A DNA stretch of 64,000 nt from Zantedeschia hybrid cultivar. Its lineage: Eukaryota > Streptophyta > Magnoliopsida > Alismatales > Araceae. Location: the NCBI GenBank assembly GCA_030544215.1, contig JARZZO010000004.1:20758501-20822500 (forward strand). Direction: 5' to 3'. Shown in pieces: positions 44,641 to 55,708 of this stretch. Under the pieces are notes generated by a model that had not been told where the DNA came from, did not search any database, and saw nothing but the letters and a program-made list of their open reading frames with translations. The translations under genes and the position numbers were made by a program. Positions within the stretch are counted from its first letter, which is position 1. Each line of letters begins with the position of its first letter.

Positions 44641-45552
44641 AATGATTCCATAATCATTAATGCCCAAATAAATAAAATTGAATATTAAATTTAAATTTTC
44701 AAAAAAACATTTGAATTAAAATTAATATCCAATTTAATTATTCATTGGGCTATAGGGGTTTAATTAGGAAACATGGGGTTTAAGAGGTTTTAATTTTGGG
44801 ATTTAAAGGTTAACCAAGACCCATCAATAGGGCAACTGGCTGAACCCAGGCTCGAGCCCTGGCTCGACCAGCGGCTCGATCCAGGGTCTGCCCCGGCCAA
44901 TGCCCAGCCCACTCCCTGGCTTGGCTGGGCCCGATCCAGCCGGTCCGACCGGCTCAAGCCCGGGCCCGAGTGGAGTGCTCGGCCAGCTCCTTCCTCCCCA
45001 ACCGAAACCCTAATGCAAGTGCTAGGTGGCGAGGCAAGGGTTTGGCAGCGGCCGCCGGAGGCCGGCGGCTGGCCCCACGGCACCGCCGGCGCCTGCGGGT
45101 CCCACTGGCGACACCCCCGGCGCCGGCGGGCTCGCCAACGGCCATTAAAACTAGCAGGCCCGAGCCCCTTTTTCTTGCAAAACCCTAACAGCCATGGCGG
45201 CGGGGGGGAGCTTGCAGCCGGGGTTCTGGCGCCGCCTGGCACCGCCGGCGACGGCCCCGGTGTTGGCAGTCCCGTTGGAGGTCCCCAAACTTGCTGCTGG
45301 CCGAGCCTCCCTTCCCCACGATAATCCGGTTATTTTGGTTTTACTGGTTTCATCAAACCAAGCAGGAAGAAGAAGATGGAGGTGGTCGTCTGCTGCCAAC
45401 CCTTCTTCATCGGAGCTAGCAGCAAGTCTAGTGAGAATCGGCAACCCTTCCTTAAGGATCCGGAGTCCCTAGTCCTCCTACCCAACGCTTGGGAAGCCCG
45501 AACGAATCCTCCAAACTTCGCCGTTCTTCGTCTTACGAAGAACACAAAATCT

Positions 45553-45584
45553 CCCCCCCCCCCCCCCCCCAAAAAAAAAAAAAA
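45553..45584. repeat. C18-A14 homopolymer tract
   Basis: Eighteen C followed directly by fourteen A on the plus strand. Length may be unreliable in the assembly. Confidence 0.9.
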
Positions 45585-45730
45585 TTGAAAAAGCAGAATT
45601 AAAATAATCTGATTATTTTGTGTTCATTATATGAACACGGTTCTAGCAATATAAACGAATTCGTGCATGGAACAATTCATAGAAAAATTAATTTCGGAGA
45701 CCGAAACGGGACGAGAAATAGTGGAACCTG

Positions 45731-45742
45731 GCTTTGATACCA
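45731..45742 (-). promoter_or_regulatory. Primer binding site of Copia-B
   Basis: On minus reads TGGTATCAAAGC, one base after the LTR, one mismatch from the initiator-Met tRNA complement TGGTATCAGAGC. Confidence 0.9.
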
Positions 45743-47049
45743 CTGTTGGGTTCTCGAGTTTCTCCGGATCTCCCACGCAGCAGAAAATAAAACAAAAACG
45801 GAGATTTGTTCCCGTTTCCAAAAATCTAAAAATCTCGATAATCGGATTATCGAATCTTACTATGTGCGGATTCGAATCCGCAACCGTTCAGTTCCGTCGG
45901 TACGACACCACAAGCCGCGCAAACGCCCGGCCTCTAGCGGAGTCCATGTGATCCTCTTCGCAGTGGATATCCTCACGTTCCTCATTCTTCGCAGCCACGA
46001 AGCCTCTGTCGTTCGCCGCAACGATCGCCGCAACGCGCGGATGATTTCCCGTCGGATGGGAGTCGCAGAAGCGGCGGAGCAGATCCGGGGATCCCGATTC
46101 TTCTGGGGCACCAGAGAGAGAAAGAAAGAGAGCAGGGGATGGCTAGGGTTAGCAGCAGCTTGGCCCGTTCGCTACATTTTATATTAACCACGCGGTTTTT
46201 CATAAAAACCCCCGGTTTATATAAAACCCACTTATTTATCCATCGCCTTGAGAATCATTTGCGTGTGATCCTCTAGGCCCAATAACCAGTCTGGTTAATA
46301 GCCTAATAAGCCCAGTGACTCCTCACTGGCTTTATTAATCAATTAATAATTCTTTATTAATTAATTAATCAATCGAATTGATGTCGCACATCGAATTCGA
46401 TCGGGTCTCCGATCACGTTGGGTGCCAAGCAACACCACGTAAATCCGGAAGGTATCGGGGTTAAGTAACCTACTCTTGGAACCTTTCCGCCGACAATTAC
46501 TGCGTGGATATAATCATTCGTTCGTACAATGCTCTCGAGTCAACTCAGGGTATAACGTGTTGTCAAACCCTAACCGGTCGACTCACTTGGATTGGATGCC
46601 GCTGATGAATATCGGAAAACTCCTTCCCTGATATTATCGTCCGCCCTAGCCAGGGACTTTCGCACATCCTTCCTAGAGCATTCTCTCTCATCGTACCGAG
46701 AGCGAATGACGTCCCGGCGGAGTGGCGACGTCCTCGGGGTACCGGCGGCGGTCTGCGGTGCAACAGTTTGGCGGCGCGGAGCTAGGAGGAGTTCAAGAGA
46801 TCGGTAGGGGGACGAACCTTGCATGGATTGTGGTTATCTTGCCCGTGATTTCCATTGTGAAGCATGATGTGTTTGGGGTAGAATGAGCATGTTAAGAGGG
46901 TTTTCTTAGTGGAATGGCCGTGTTTATGAACGTGGATTTGTGGGTTGCACATGGTAGTTCTGTTTCCCCTTCTTCCTCTTCTGTTTTGGTGTGTTTTTGG
47001 GGTGTTTGGGGTGAAAAGGGGAACCCTCGGGTAGTGTTGTAGAACCAGA

Positions 47050-47270
47050 TTTATGGCGCTAAATGACGTCGCGCCTGGACGACGCCATTTGGAATGGCGA
47101 CGGGCCAGCACGACGCCATTTAGGCAGAAATCTCCCCGATCGAGGTTCTGTCAGTTTGGGGTTCTGACGCTAAATGACGTCGCGCCTGGACGACGCCATT
47201 TGGAATGGCAACGGGCCAGCACGACGCCATTTAGGCATAAATCACCCCAATTAAGGTTTCTGCAAGTTTC
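47050..47270. repeat. 111-bp tandem duplication carrying a dyad doublet
   Basis: Two copies, starting near 47050 and 47161, each with CTAAATGACGTCGCGCCTGG. The second has GGCAAC for GGCGAC in one arm. Confidence 0.88.
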
Positions 47271-47422
47271 GGGTTCTGTTGTGAATGGCGTCTGAGGACA
47301 GCGACGCCTTTATAAAAGGTGGCTTCCCAGGACAACGCCTTTTAGGCCAGATTCTGAGGCCGGGTTTAAATGAACCAGTTTAGGGGGGCTTGAATGGCGT
47401 CGGCCACGGGCGACGCGATTCA
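47060..47422. repeat. Seven 10-nt-spacer dyads in the truncated LTR
   Basis: Starts are 47060, 47091, 47171, 47202, 47282, 47313 and 47391. They include three doublets at a 31-bp pitch. The doublet 47060/47091 recurs 111 bp later with the same spacers as part of a tandem duplication. Confidence 0.87.
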
Positions 47423-49379
47423 AGGCAGAACTTCATTAACTCTTGTTATTAACACGTGTTTCACTGTTAGATAGTTCAACAATGCATACTTTGAGTTGTA
47501 CATCGAGGCTGGGGATTTCTGTGTGAGTGGAATTATATCATGTGTGTGTGCTTATGCGATTGTGGAATTGGAACAGCTGTGGTTTACGTTTGTCACCTTG
47601 TGCTGAAGTGGGAGGGCCTTGGTGTCTGTGAGGCATTGTTGCCGTACCGGTGGGGAAAGGGTACATGTTGTGTTTTCACCTATGGCCGAGGAAAACAGAA
47701 CCACCTTGAGCCCGTCGGGCCGGAGTAGCTAGCGCACTATCCGAGGGGTTGCTGTTTGGTCTCAGCGGGTCGGGGCTTTCCTATTTGTCGTGGCAGCTTC
47801 CGGCGTGTTTCTTGCTGTGGAGCTGGGTGTGGTGCTGTTGTTGTTTTTCCCCCTTTAGCCACTGGGCCTGGTGTGACCTGTGATATCAAGGTTGCAAGTG
47901 GTACCCTTCGCCCTTTGGCCTGATGCAGCCCGGGAGGTTAGGGTTGTGGGTAGTCCCTATAGCTTCGGCTTGACGGGGGTTTCGCCGATCCCCAGGGCCC
48001 TCCTGAAGCGCCGAGGCCTGGCGTGGAGGAAGTCCGGTCGGTAGGACAGTAGTCAAGGCTGCTTGTGTGCACACGTAGCTGGGCAGTGGTGGTTCACTGG
48101 TCCCAGTTAGTCCTAGCTTGACTCACTGCCTCACCCTACGGTGCCCGAAACACTGTAGGGGCAGATAGGCGTGAGTGTTGGTGGTGTTGTGAGGCGATGT
48201 TTGTCTGCAGTCGACAGTGTGGTTTGGTCGCTTAGTTGGAACCTTGGTTATGAGTTGTGGCATTGTGTTAGGTTATTCGGATTACTTAGAACTGTGCCTG
48301 TTGCATTGTTTATGCATATGTTTTGTATCAGGTTTTGAGAGTTGTGTTTACTGCTTTATTTAAATTGCCATCTTTCTGTATTATTACACTTGTGGGTGTG
48401 TGAGTGGGAGGCGGGGATCGGATGATCCCTACTGAGCCCAATTCTGGTATGGCTCACTCCCTGCGGTTTCAGGTGTGGACCTCGTGGCGTGTGGCGGCGT
48501 GTGGTGTCTCCTTGGTGTGCGGACCAGCAGCTATCTTAGTTCCGGGGTATGCCCCAATGTTGTTGTACTTTGCTTCTGCCTGTACTTATTTAATTCTTTG
48601 GACTATGTAATTATTGTTGGATTGTATACGGACATTGTTATTTTCCTTCCTGCGCGCTTGTAATCTCTTTGTAGTCCGTGTGATTGTTATATTTAGCCTT
48701 GTTTAACGCCTACTCCTTCAGATGTGTTGTGTGAGATCCGGGTGCGAACCCGCAGTTAATGGTCCGACATCCATTTAGTAATCGGATTCCCGATTATAGG
48801 ATGGCGGGTCGTTACAGACGGTATTCCGCTGTACCTGATATTTGGCTGTTTAGAATCCCGTAGTTAGAGATTCATAAACCAAGGTCAAAGCACAGAAATC
48901 CACCGACAAGGTGTCCTTGGTGTCTCAGGTCCGAGGACCATCCACGCAACTGCGACAATAGAATCAAGCTGGTTGACAGTGAGGCATAATACCATCCAGC
49001 GATTCAGTCGGATCAGTTCAGTGAACTCATTCTCCAATGAACACCTAAAAATTTGCCTTAGTATCTCTACACAAGTAACTATGAGATCAGTCACCCTCAT
49101 CGCATGAGTAGGAGTAATCTGTACTAGTCTAATCGGATATCCGACGTCCTTCTCGGATATCCTCCGACTATGAACTATTAAGAATATGTATGTTTAAGTG
49201 ATCAATCTCACTAGTATGATCTCATCATAGTCTAATCACTATCGCATATATTCACGGACTTCAGTATGAGACGATAATTAATACGGTTTACACACAATTA
49301 ATATTATGCCATTATATTAATAAATGAACGAGATTACAAAGTCATATTGGCTTGTAGGCCACCTAAGACTAACAATTCC

Positions 49380-50603
49380 AACTCATATGATGAGGTGACT
49401 GATCTCGTTAGCCACTTGTGTGGAGACACAATGGTGAACCTGTAAGTGCTCATTAGAGAATGAGTTCACTAAATTGATCCGATATGACTCGCCAAATGGT
49501 AATTTACCTGACTGTCAACCGACTTGATTTATCGTCACAGTGGCGTAGTTAGTCCTTGGACTTGAGACACCAAAGACACCTTGTCGGTAGACTTATGGGT
49601 TTTGACCTTGGCTTACGAATCCCTATCTGCGGGATTTCTAATAGTCATGGATCGGGTCAAGCGGAAGACTTTCAAAGGTTATTGTGTGTTCAATAGAGGA
49701 TTGTTCGCTCTCACAGAAAAGGTGTTTTCGGATATTGTACAACGGAGTCTGATTCAAGTGAGTTAACTGTCTAGGGTTTGACAGTTGACTATACCCAGGC
49801 TAACTCGAGAGCATTATGCGAACGAAGGATTATAGCCATGCGGTAACTATGGACAAACAAGTTCCATGAGTAGATTGCTGAACTCCATTACCTTCCGAGA
49901 TCATGCGATGTTGCTTGGCACCAAACATGATCATAAGTCCGACTGAATTTATATGAGATGTTAATTCGGTTAAGTAATTAATTAAATATTTGATATTAAT
50001 TAATTATAATAAATCAATAACTAGTTATTAGACTTAACGGACTGAAAACTAGGCTGGTTAATGGGCCTAGAAGGTCACACGGAAACTGATTCTCAGTCGG
50101 TGGTACTAAAGTGGGAATTATAATAACTCGGGGACTTTTGTGAAAAGTCGCGCTGACTTAATATATATACGCACTGTTGAGAAACCATGGGCCAAGCTCC
50201 AGGAGTTCTCAAGACTGGCCGTTCCTCCCTCTCTCTCCTTCTCCTCTGGGCGCCCCTCTCGGTGCGCTGGGTGCAGTTCTGTCTCCACCGCAAACGATTC
50301 TTGAAAGTCAGGAATTGGTGTCCATGGGTTTTTCGGACGACGTTGCGGCGACAAGCGAGCTGATTTAGGCGGGGGATCGAGGACGAACCACTGCGAAGGA
50401 TCGCGTGGATGCCGCTGGAGGCTGGACGCTCGGCATCGCCTCGAGGGAACCGAAACGGTCACAGATTTTATTCTGCGCAAGGTGATGAGATCACAATTAT
50501 TTTTCAATTTCCGATTTTCGTTCCGAATCGGATCAGCAGGCATCGGGCAGAGATTATTTTGTTTCTTCCGCTGTGTTTGTCGCACCCCGCCCGGATCCCA
50601 ACA
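49380..50603 (+). mobile_element. Copia-C 3' LTR, second part
   Basis: Continues the LTR interrupted at 38222, ends GGATCCCAACA. It resembles the Copia-D LTRs in reverse complement and carries a GC-rich U5-like block; frames through it on both strands are not conserved. Confidence 0.87.
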
Positions 50604-52083
50604 GGAGCTATCCTGCGCATTCGGCGTCACCGGCCAGAGGCCGTAGATGAAGTGGAAGAGTGCATCAATCAACGCTCTCGTCACCGCTCCAGGTGCCTAC
50701 CCGGCCAGACTCCTTCCCCTTTGTTGGCCTCTCCGTCGCCACCGCCCACTCCCTCCCCACCCTCCTCGCTGCCACTGGCTGCCCCATCGCCTTTTCCATC
50801 CCCGCCGGACTCCAGTGTAAAAGAGTAATGAACGAGTCCTCACTTTTTTTTAAAATTATTATGTTTTGCCAAACATAATAATCAGGGATGTTACAATTGT
50901 AAAGTTTCTCATTTTCTTATAATTTTTTATCATAAAAGCATGTAAAAAATTATCGTATGACCAAACACCCATAAATGATGAACGGCTGTCAAATTAGAGT
51001 GAATTCTTTCAGCGTTGGCAGTTTAGAGTATACTTCGAACAATGTCATCAGGACTAGTAGTGCTACTTGGACCTGAGTAGAAAATATAGAATCCAGGATT
51101 TGACATTGGGAAGACGTTTGGATTTTCTAATTATCTAAGAAAGTTTGAATTATGGCCTGGAGAATGTAGAGTGGAAGTAGGAGGATACCACTGTTCAGTT
51201 GGAAAATATATATAAAAATCAGAGACCAACATTGGCAATGCATGTGAATTTTCTCCTTCTCTGAAAAAAAAAAGTTTGAATTATGGCCTGAAGAAGGATG
51301 ACTGGAAGTAGGAGATGGCTTGTACACCTTTATGTACACAAACTATGATATTTTCTAAAACTCTCTAACAATGACGAGGGTTATAGTAAAAATTTTTTTT
51401 TGCTGGGATGGTAATGGGTCAGGTACGCTGCAAAAAGGAGAATATTCATCACCGTATTCATCAAGCTTCACATCTATCATTTTGCTATTCATTGACTACT
51501 AGAAAATTCTATGTCCGAAGCCACTTTTAATACCTTTATTAAACTGGTTATTAGTAGGTTATCATAATATCATGCACTTATGTGGAATGCTATTTATACC
51601 ACATTTTTTGTCACCTTTTTTGCTACATTCATTGAAAACCGTTTGATGGTTCTGATTAAAATTACTTCTGGCAGAAGTTTTTTTGTGTAACTAATACAGT
51701 TAATGAGAGTTCTTTGATTAATTGATCAAATACTTCCCAATAAATGTTGTAAAGAGAATGGTAAAAAGTATGATATAATTATAACAATTATGACCACCAT
51801 AGAGTAAGCAGCTTTAAACATAGAGTTAGCACTTCTAAAATTTTCTTATGGTGTATGCTCCTTTATCTATTAGTAGTGGGGCTCCACGGTAAGGTACCAA
51901 TTTGAGATTAGGAAACCGTATACTTCTTTACTATCCATAGTGGGTTTCATAGTAAGGTACCAATTTGGGATTAAGAAACCGCACTACTTTATCACAAAAT
52001 TTGGCACCAACAAATAGCTCTAGAATTTATCATAAAAATGCTTGACTTTATATAAATTCCTACTTAATTCCATCGAATGAAAA
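50604..52083. other. Unrecognised sequence between copia remnants
   Basis: The first ~225 bp (50604-50828) is GC-rich with open frames on both strands, possibly a host gene fragment that I cannot name. The rest is AT-rich, with a degenerate direct repeat of about 50 bp (near 51146 and 51276, sharing TTTGAATTATGGCCTG) and a repeated GGTACCAATTTG block near 51892 and 51956. No RNA gene seen. Confidence 0.4.
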
Positions 52084-52087
52084 CATT

Positions 52088-53119
52088 TTGTGTGAGACCT
52101 TATAGGTCTAGATGTCAATCTAGTGTCTAGCCTACTAAGTCTAATAAATCTTTATTGACTTAATTAATTATTTAATATCTCATATTAAACAATTAACTTA
52201 TCGATTTAATCATTGCACGAATAAATCGATTGGACTTCCGATCATAGTCGGTATCAAGTAACATCTTATAATCCCAGAAGACATTAGGGTTAGGTAACCT
52301 GCTCAAGAACTTTTTTATCATCAATTACTACCTACCTAGTTATCCTTCTTTCACACAATGCGTGTAAACAAACTCAAGGTATATGGTTTGATTATCAAAC
52401 CCTAATTCGGTTCACTTATATGGATTAAATACCCTCAATAAACATAATCAGAAAACTCTTTTTCTAATATGATGTCCAACTCTAGCCAGAGATTTCTCAA
52501 GTATCATTTTGTAGAGTATTCTCTCTTTTACTTATACTGAGAGTGAATAATTCTTTGTTGACTACACAATCAACTTCAAAGATGTCCCACTAAGTCTGAA
52601 TACTTAACTATCCAATATCCCTTGGTGTTCCAATAGTCCATCAACAAGGTATCTTTGGTGGCCCAAGTACAAGGACTAATTGTACTATTGTGACATAGAA
52701 TCTCATGGTTGATAGCTAGGTATAATGACTATCCAGGGATTCAATGTCGGACCAGTTCAATGAACTCCTTCACCAATTAGTACCTACATGCCCACCTTAG
52801 TTTCTCCATACAAGTGATTATGAGATCAACCACCTTCATCATATGAGCAAAAATAACATGTACTAATCTTACCAAATATTTGATATCCTTCTTAAATATC
52901 CTCTAATTAGGAACTATTCAGGATATATATTTAAAGAAGATTGATCTCATTATCATAATCTCATCATACTTCAATCTTCATTACGTACACTCTTGGACTT
53001 TATTATGAGATGACAAATGCATGTTAAACATGATGCCTAAATATCTTTTACTAAAATAATAAGAATAAGAATGTAGATAGATGCCATGAGATTGGTTTGA
53101 CATACACTTATTACTAACA
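52088..53119 (-). mobile_element. Degenerate copia LTR fragment
   Basis: Aligns with the Copia-D LTR from about its TTTGTGTGTAACC block to its start; ends on plus with TTACTAACA at 53119 (TGTTAGTAAT in minus sense). About 540 bp of the other end is missing. Next to it CCCCCACCCTT reads on minus as a purine tract AAGGGTGGGGG, so this is probably a 3' LTR. Confidence 0.75.
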
Positions 53120-53395
53120 CCCCCACCCTTGGTTTTGCCTTTTTAATAATTAAAATTTATAAATAAATTCTCCAAATCTACTATAAATGGGGGAAAAGAG
53201 TCTAAACAAGGAAGCAAATCTCTTATAACTCCTTCCAGTCCATGGGTTTCTCTATATTTCCAAAGAAAGATTCCTGCCCCATGAATGTAGTCCCGATCGA
53301 ACAAGTCTTCAAGGCTTGCGACCTTGAGCAAGTTAGATATATCCTTCCATCTCTTGCCCCAATTTGCTACAGCAGTTGTAGATCCCCCATGAAAG
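53120..53395 (-). other. Short unassigned segment with an 83-residue minus-strand frame
   Basis: Between two copia LTR pieces. The minus strand is open with a protein-like composition (GKRWKDISNLLKVASLED, then DLLPCLDSFPPFIVDLE). I do not recognise it. It may be residual internal sequence of the element whose LTR ends at 53119, or host sequence. Confidence 0.35.
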
Positions 53396-54130
53396 TGTTG
53401 GATATAGGTGTCATCAAAATCAATCAATAAGCATCTATGGACATTCTGGTTCACAAATATATGGTAATTAATTCATTATAATGATTAACGAGTAGTTAAC
53501 TAAGTATAATGAAACCTATAGAATTATGAGGGGAATATTAGATTGCAATGAGATCATGATAATGAGACTAATACTCCTGACCATAATTCCTAAATGTTCC
53601 CATTCATAGGATAGAGACTGGACATCTAATATCTGGATAGATTAGTGTGTGTTGTGCTTGCTCATATGATGAGCTTGACTGATCTCATGGTCACGTGTGT
53701 GGAGACACTAGGGCAAACACACAAATAAGGAATGAGTTCACTGAACTGATCCGACATGAGTCACCAGATGGTAATTCACCTGACCGTCAGCCGGCTTAAT
53801 TCATCATCATAGTAGAGTGGTTGGTCTTCGGACCTGAGACACTAATGACACATTGTTGATAAACTTCTGGGCTTTGACCTTGGCTCACGAATTCTTATCC
53901 ACGGGGTTCCTAATAGTCAAGGATCGGGTCCAGCAGAAAACCTTCGAAGGTGATTGTGTGTTCAATATGGGGATCATTCGTTCTCAGGTAATTAGAGAGA
54001 GAATAGTCTAGGAAAGATGCGCAGAAGTCTCTGGCCAGAGTAGACACAATATTAGAAAAGGTATTTTCTAACGTTGTATAGTGGCATCAAATCCAAGTGA
54101 GTTCACCATCTAGGATTTGATAGTTGACTA
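53396..54130 (+). mobile_element. Copia-E LTR, first part, interrupted by Copia-D
   Basis: Begins TGTTGGATATAGGTG, matching the start of the Copia-C LTR, and follows copia LTR sequence up to GATAGTTGACTA. Copia-D begins at 54131. GACTA (54126-54130) is the predicted target duplication, to be found at the far end of the Copia-D array. Confidence 0.8.
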
Positions 54131-55708
54131 TGTTGGGATCCGAGTAGGACGCGACGAACGCAGCGGAAACAATAAAAAATATCCCGCCCGAGGCCCGCTG
54201 ATCCGATACAGAACAAAAAGCATAAACCAAAAAATCGGGTGTAATCAGATTACCATGTGCAGATTAGAATCCGCTTCCGTCCCGGTTTCATCGAGGCGAT
54301 GCCGCGAGCCGCACAAACGTCCGGCCTCCAACGGTATCCACACGATCTTCCGCGGTGGTTCGTCCTCGCTCCCTCATCTGTATCAGCTCACTCGTTGAAG
54401 ATCCGTCGTCGCAACGATGTCCGAAAACCTGCAGACGGAAGTTCTTAACTTTCAGGAATCGCGCGCGGCGAAGATAGAGATTGTCCCGGCACTCGAATGG
54501 GGCACCCAAAGGAGGAGGAGAGAGAAAGGAGATAGCCAGCATGGGGAAACCCTGGAGCTTGGCCCAAGGTTTCTCAGCAGCGCATATATATATTAAGTCG
54601 ACGCAACTTTTCACAAAAGTCTCCGACTTAATATAAATACCATAAAAACACCACCGACTGAGAATCTATTTGTGTGTAACCCTCTAGGCCCATTAACTAG
54701 TCCGATTTTCAGCCCGTTAAGTCCAATAACTAGTTATTGACTTATTGTAATTAATTAATATCTATATATTAACTAATTACTTAACCGAATTAACATCTCA
54801 TGTAAATTCGGTCGAACTTCCGATCAAGTTGGGTGCCAAGCAACACCGCATGATCTTGGAAGGTAATGGGGTTCAGCAACCCACCCAAGGAACATATCCA
54901 TCCATAGTTACCATGTGTCTATAATCCTTCGTTCACACAATGCTCTCGAGTTAACCTAGGGTACGGTCAACTGTCAAACCCTAGATGGTCAATTCACTTG
55001 AATCAAACTCTACTGTACAATATCCGAAAACATCTTTTCTGATATTGTTTCTGCTCTGGACAGAGACTCCTGCGAATTTATTCTAGAGCATTCTCTCTTC
55101 AGTTACTTGAGAGCGAACGATCCTTTATTGAACACACAATCACCTTCGAAGGTCTTCTGCTGGACCCGATCCTTGACTATTAGAGATCCCATAGATAGGG
55201 ATTCGTAGGTCAAGGTCAAAGTCCAGAAGTCTACCGACAAGGTGTCGTTAGTGTCTCAAGTCCAAGGATCAATCACGCAACTATGACGATGAATCAAGCT
55301 GGTTGACAGTCAGGTAAATTACTATTCGGTGATTCATGTCGGATCAGTTCAGTTAACTCATTCCCCAATGAGCACCTATAGCTTTACCATTGTGTCTCCA
55401 TACAAGTAACTAACGAGATCAGTCACCCTCATCATATGAGCTGGAATAACTTGTACTAGTCTTACCGGATGTTTGATGTCCTTCTCAAATATCCTACGAC
55501 TAAGAACAATTAAAAATATGTGTTTATAAGTCATCAGTCTCATTATTATGATCTCATCATAATCCGATGACTATTGCACACATACATAGACTTCATTATG
55601 TGCAATTACAAATATGCCAATCTACATAATGAATTTAATGCCATTTATTAGTAAACTAGATTGAAATAGGTGCCTTCTGATTGGCTTAGAGGATACCTAT
55701 ATCCATCA
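54131..55708 (-). mobile_element. Copia-D LTR1
   Basis: 1578 bp, on plus TGTTGGGATCC...ATATCCATCA. Its right part (54890-55708) is nearly identical to that of LTR2, while its left part is diverged. Confidence 0.92.

Larger units (their letters stand above)
43186..45730 (-). other. Copia-B 5' leader (2.5 kb, untranslated)
   Basis: From gag outward: a four-unit motif region (43374-43690), an AT-rich quasi-tandem block (44150-44640), a GC-rich block (44820-45330), and a C18-A14 homopolymer pair (45553-45584). I find no conserved coding; frames in the GC-rich block exist on both strands and have no recognisable domains. Parts are homologous to the Copia-D leader (58765-59550). Confidence 0.65.
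46709..48816 (+). mobile_element. 5'-truncated Tekay-type LTR
   Basis: Homologous to the solo LTR (reverse complement of about 2179-4266) and ends CGGGTCGTTACA at 48816. The first ~0.6 kb, including the five-dyad U3-start cluster, is absent; the left junction at 46708-46710 falls within GACGTCCCGG of the LTR. No target duplication is present and 26 bp of Copia-B is lost, so a deletion after insertion removed the LTR start plus flanking host LTR. Confidence 0.9.
38223..49374 (-). mobile_element. Copia-B: Ty1/copia element with both LTRs
   Basis: Perfect 5-bp target duplication ATTCC (38218-38222 and 49375-49379). 3' LTR 38223-39767, polypurine tract 39768-39778, decayed pol and gag on minus down from 43185, a 2.5-kb leader, primer site 45731-45742, and a 5' LTR (45744-46709 and 48817-49374) split by a truncated Tekay-type LTR. 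It is closely related to Copia-A but a separate insertion, with many frame breaks and a large gag deletion. Confidence 0.94.
45744..49374 (-). mobile_element. Copia-B 5' LTR, split by a truncated Tekay-type LTR
   Basis: LTR parts are 45744-46709 and 48817-49374. Compared with the 3' LTR, 26 bp (equivalent to about 39191-39216) are missing at the insertion point. A TATA box is near 46217-46225 (minus). Confidence 0.9.
35944..50603 (+). mobile_element. Copia-C: decayed non-autonomous copia, split by Copia-B
   Basis: Pieces are 35944-38222 and 49375-50603. Internal sequence (35944-37959) aligns with Copia-D on the other strand and, weakly, with integrase-RT-RNase H of Copia-A/B. The polypurine tract AAGTGAGAGAT (37949-37959) precedes the 3' LTR (37960-38222 plus 49380-50603, about 1.49 kb, TGATGGATATAGG...GGATCCCAACA). 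The right flank is GGAGC (50604-50608). The 5' end is outside the window, beyond Gypsy-2. Confidence 0.85.

Noticed and set aside
44790..45590. Multiple frames of 60-150 codons on both strands in the Copia-B leader
   Set aside because: GC-rich composition removes stops in all frames; no recognisable domain and it lies in an untranslated leader.
50118..50684. 188-codon minus-strand frame
   Set aside because: Lies almost entirely in the Copia-C LTR; the equivalent frames in related LTRs are not conserved.
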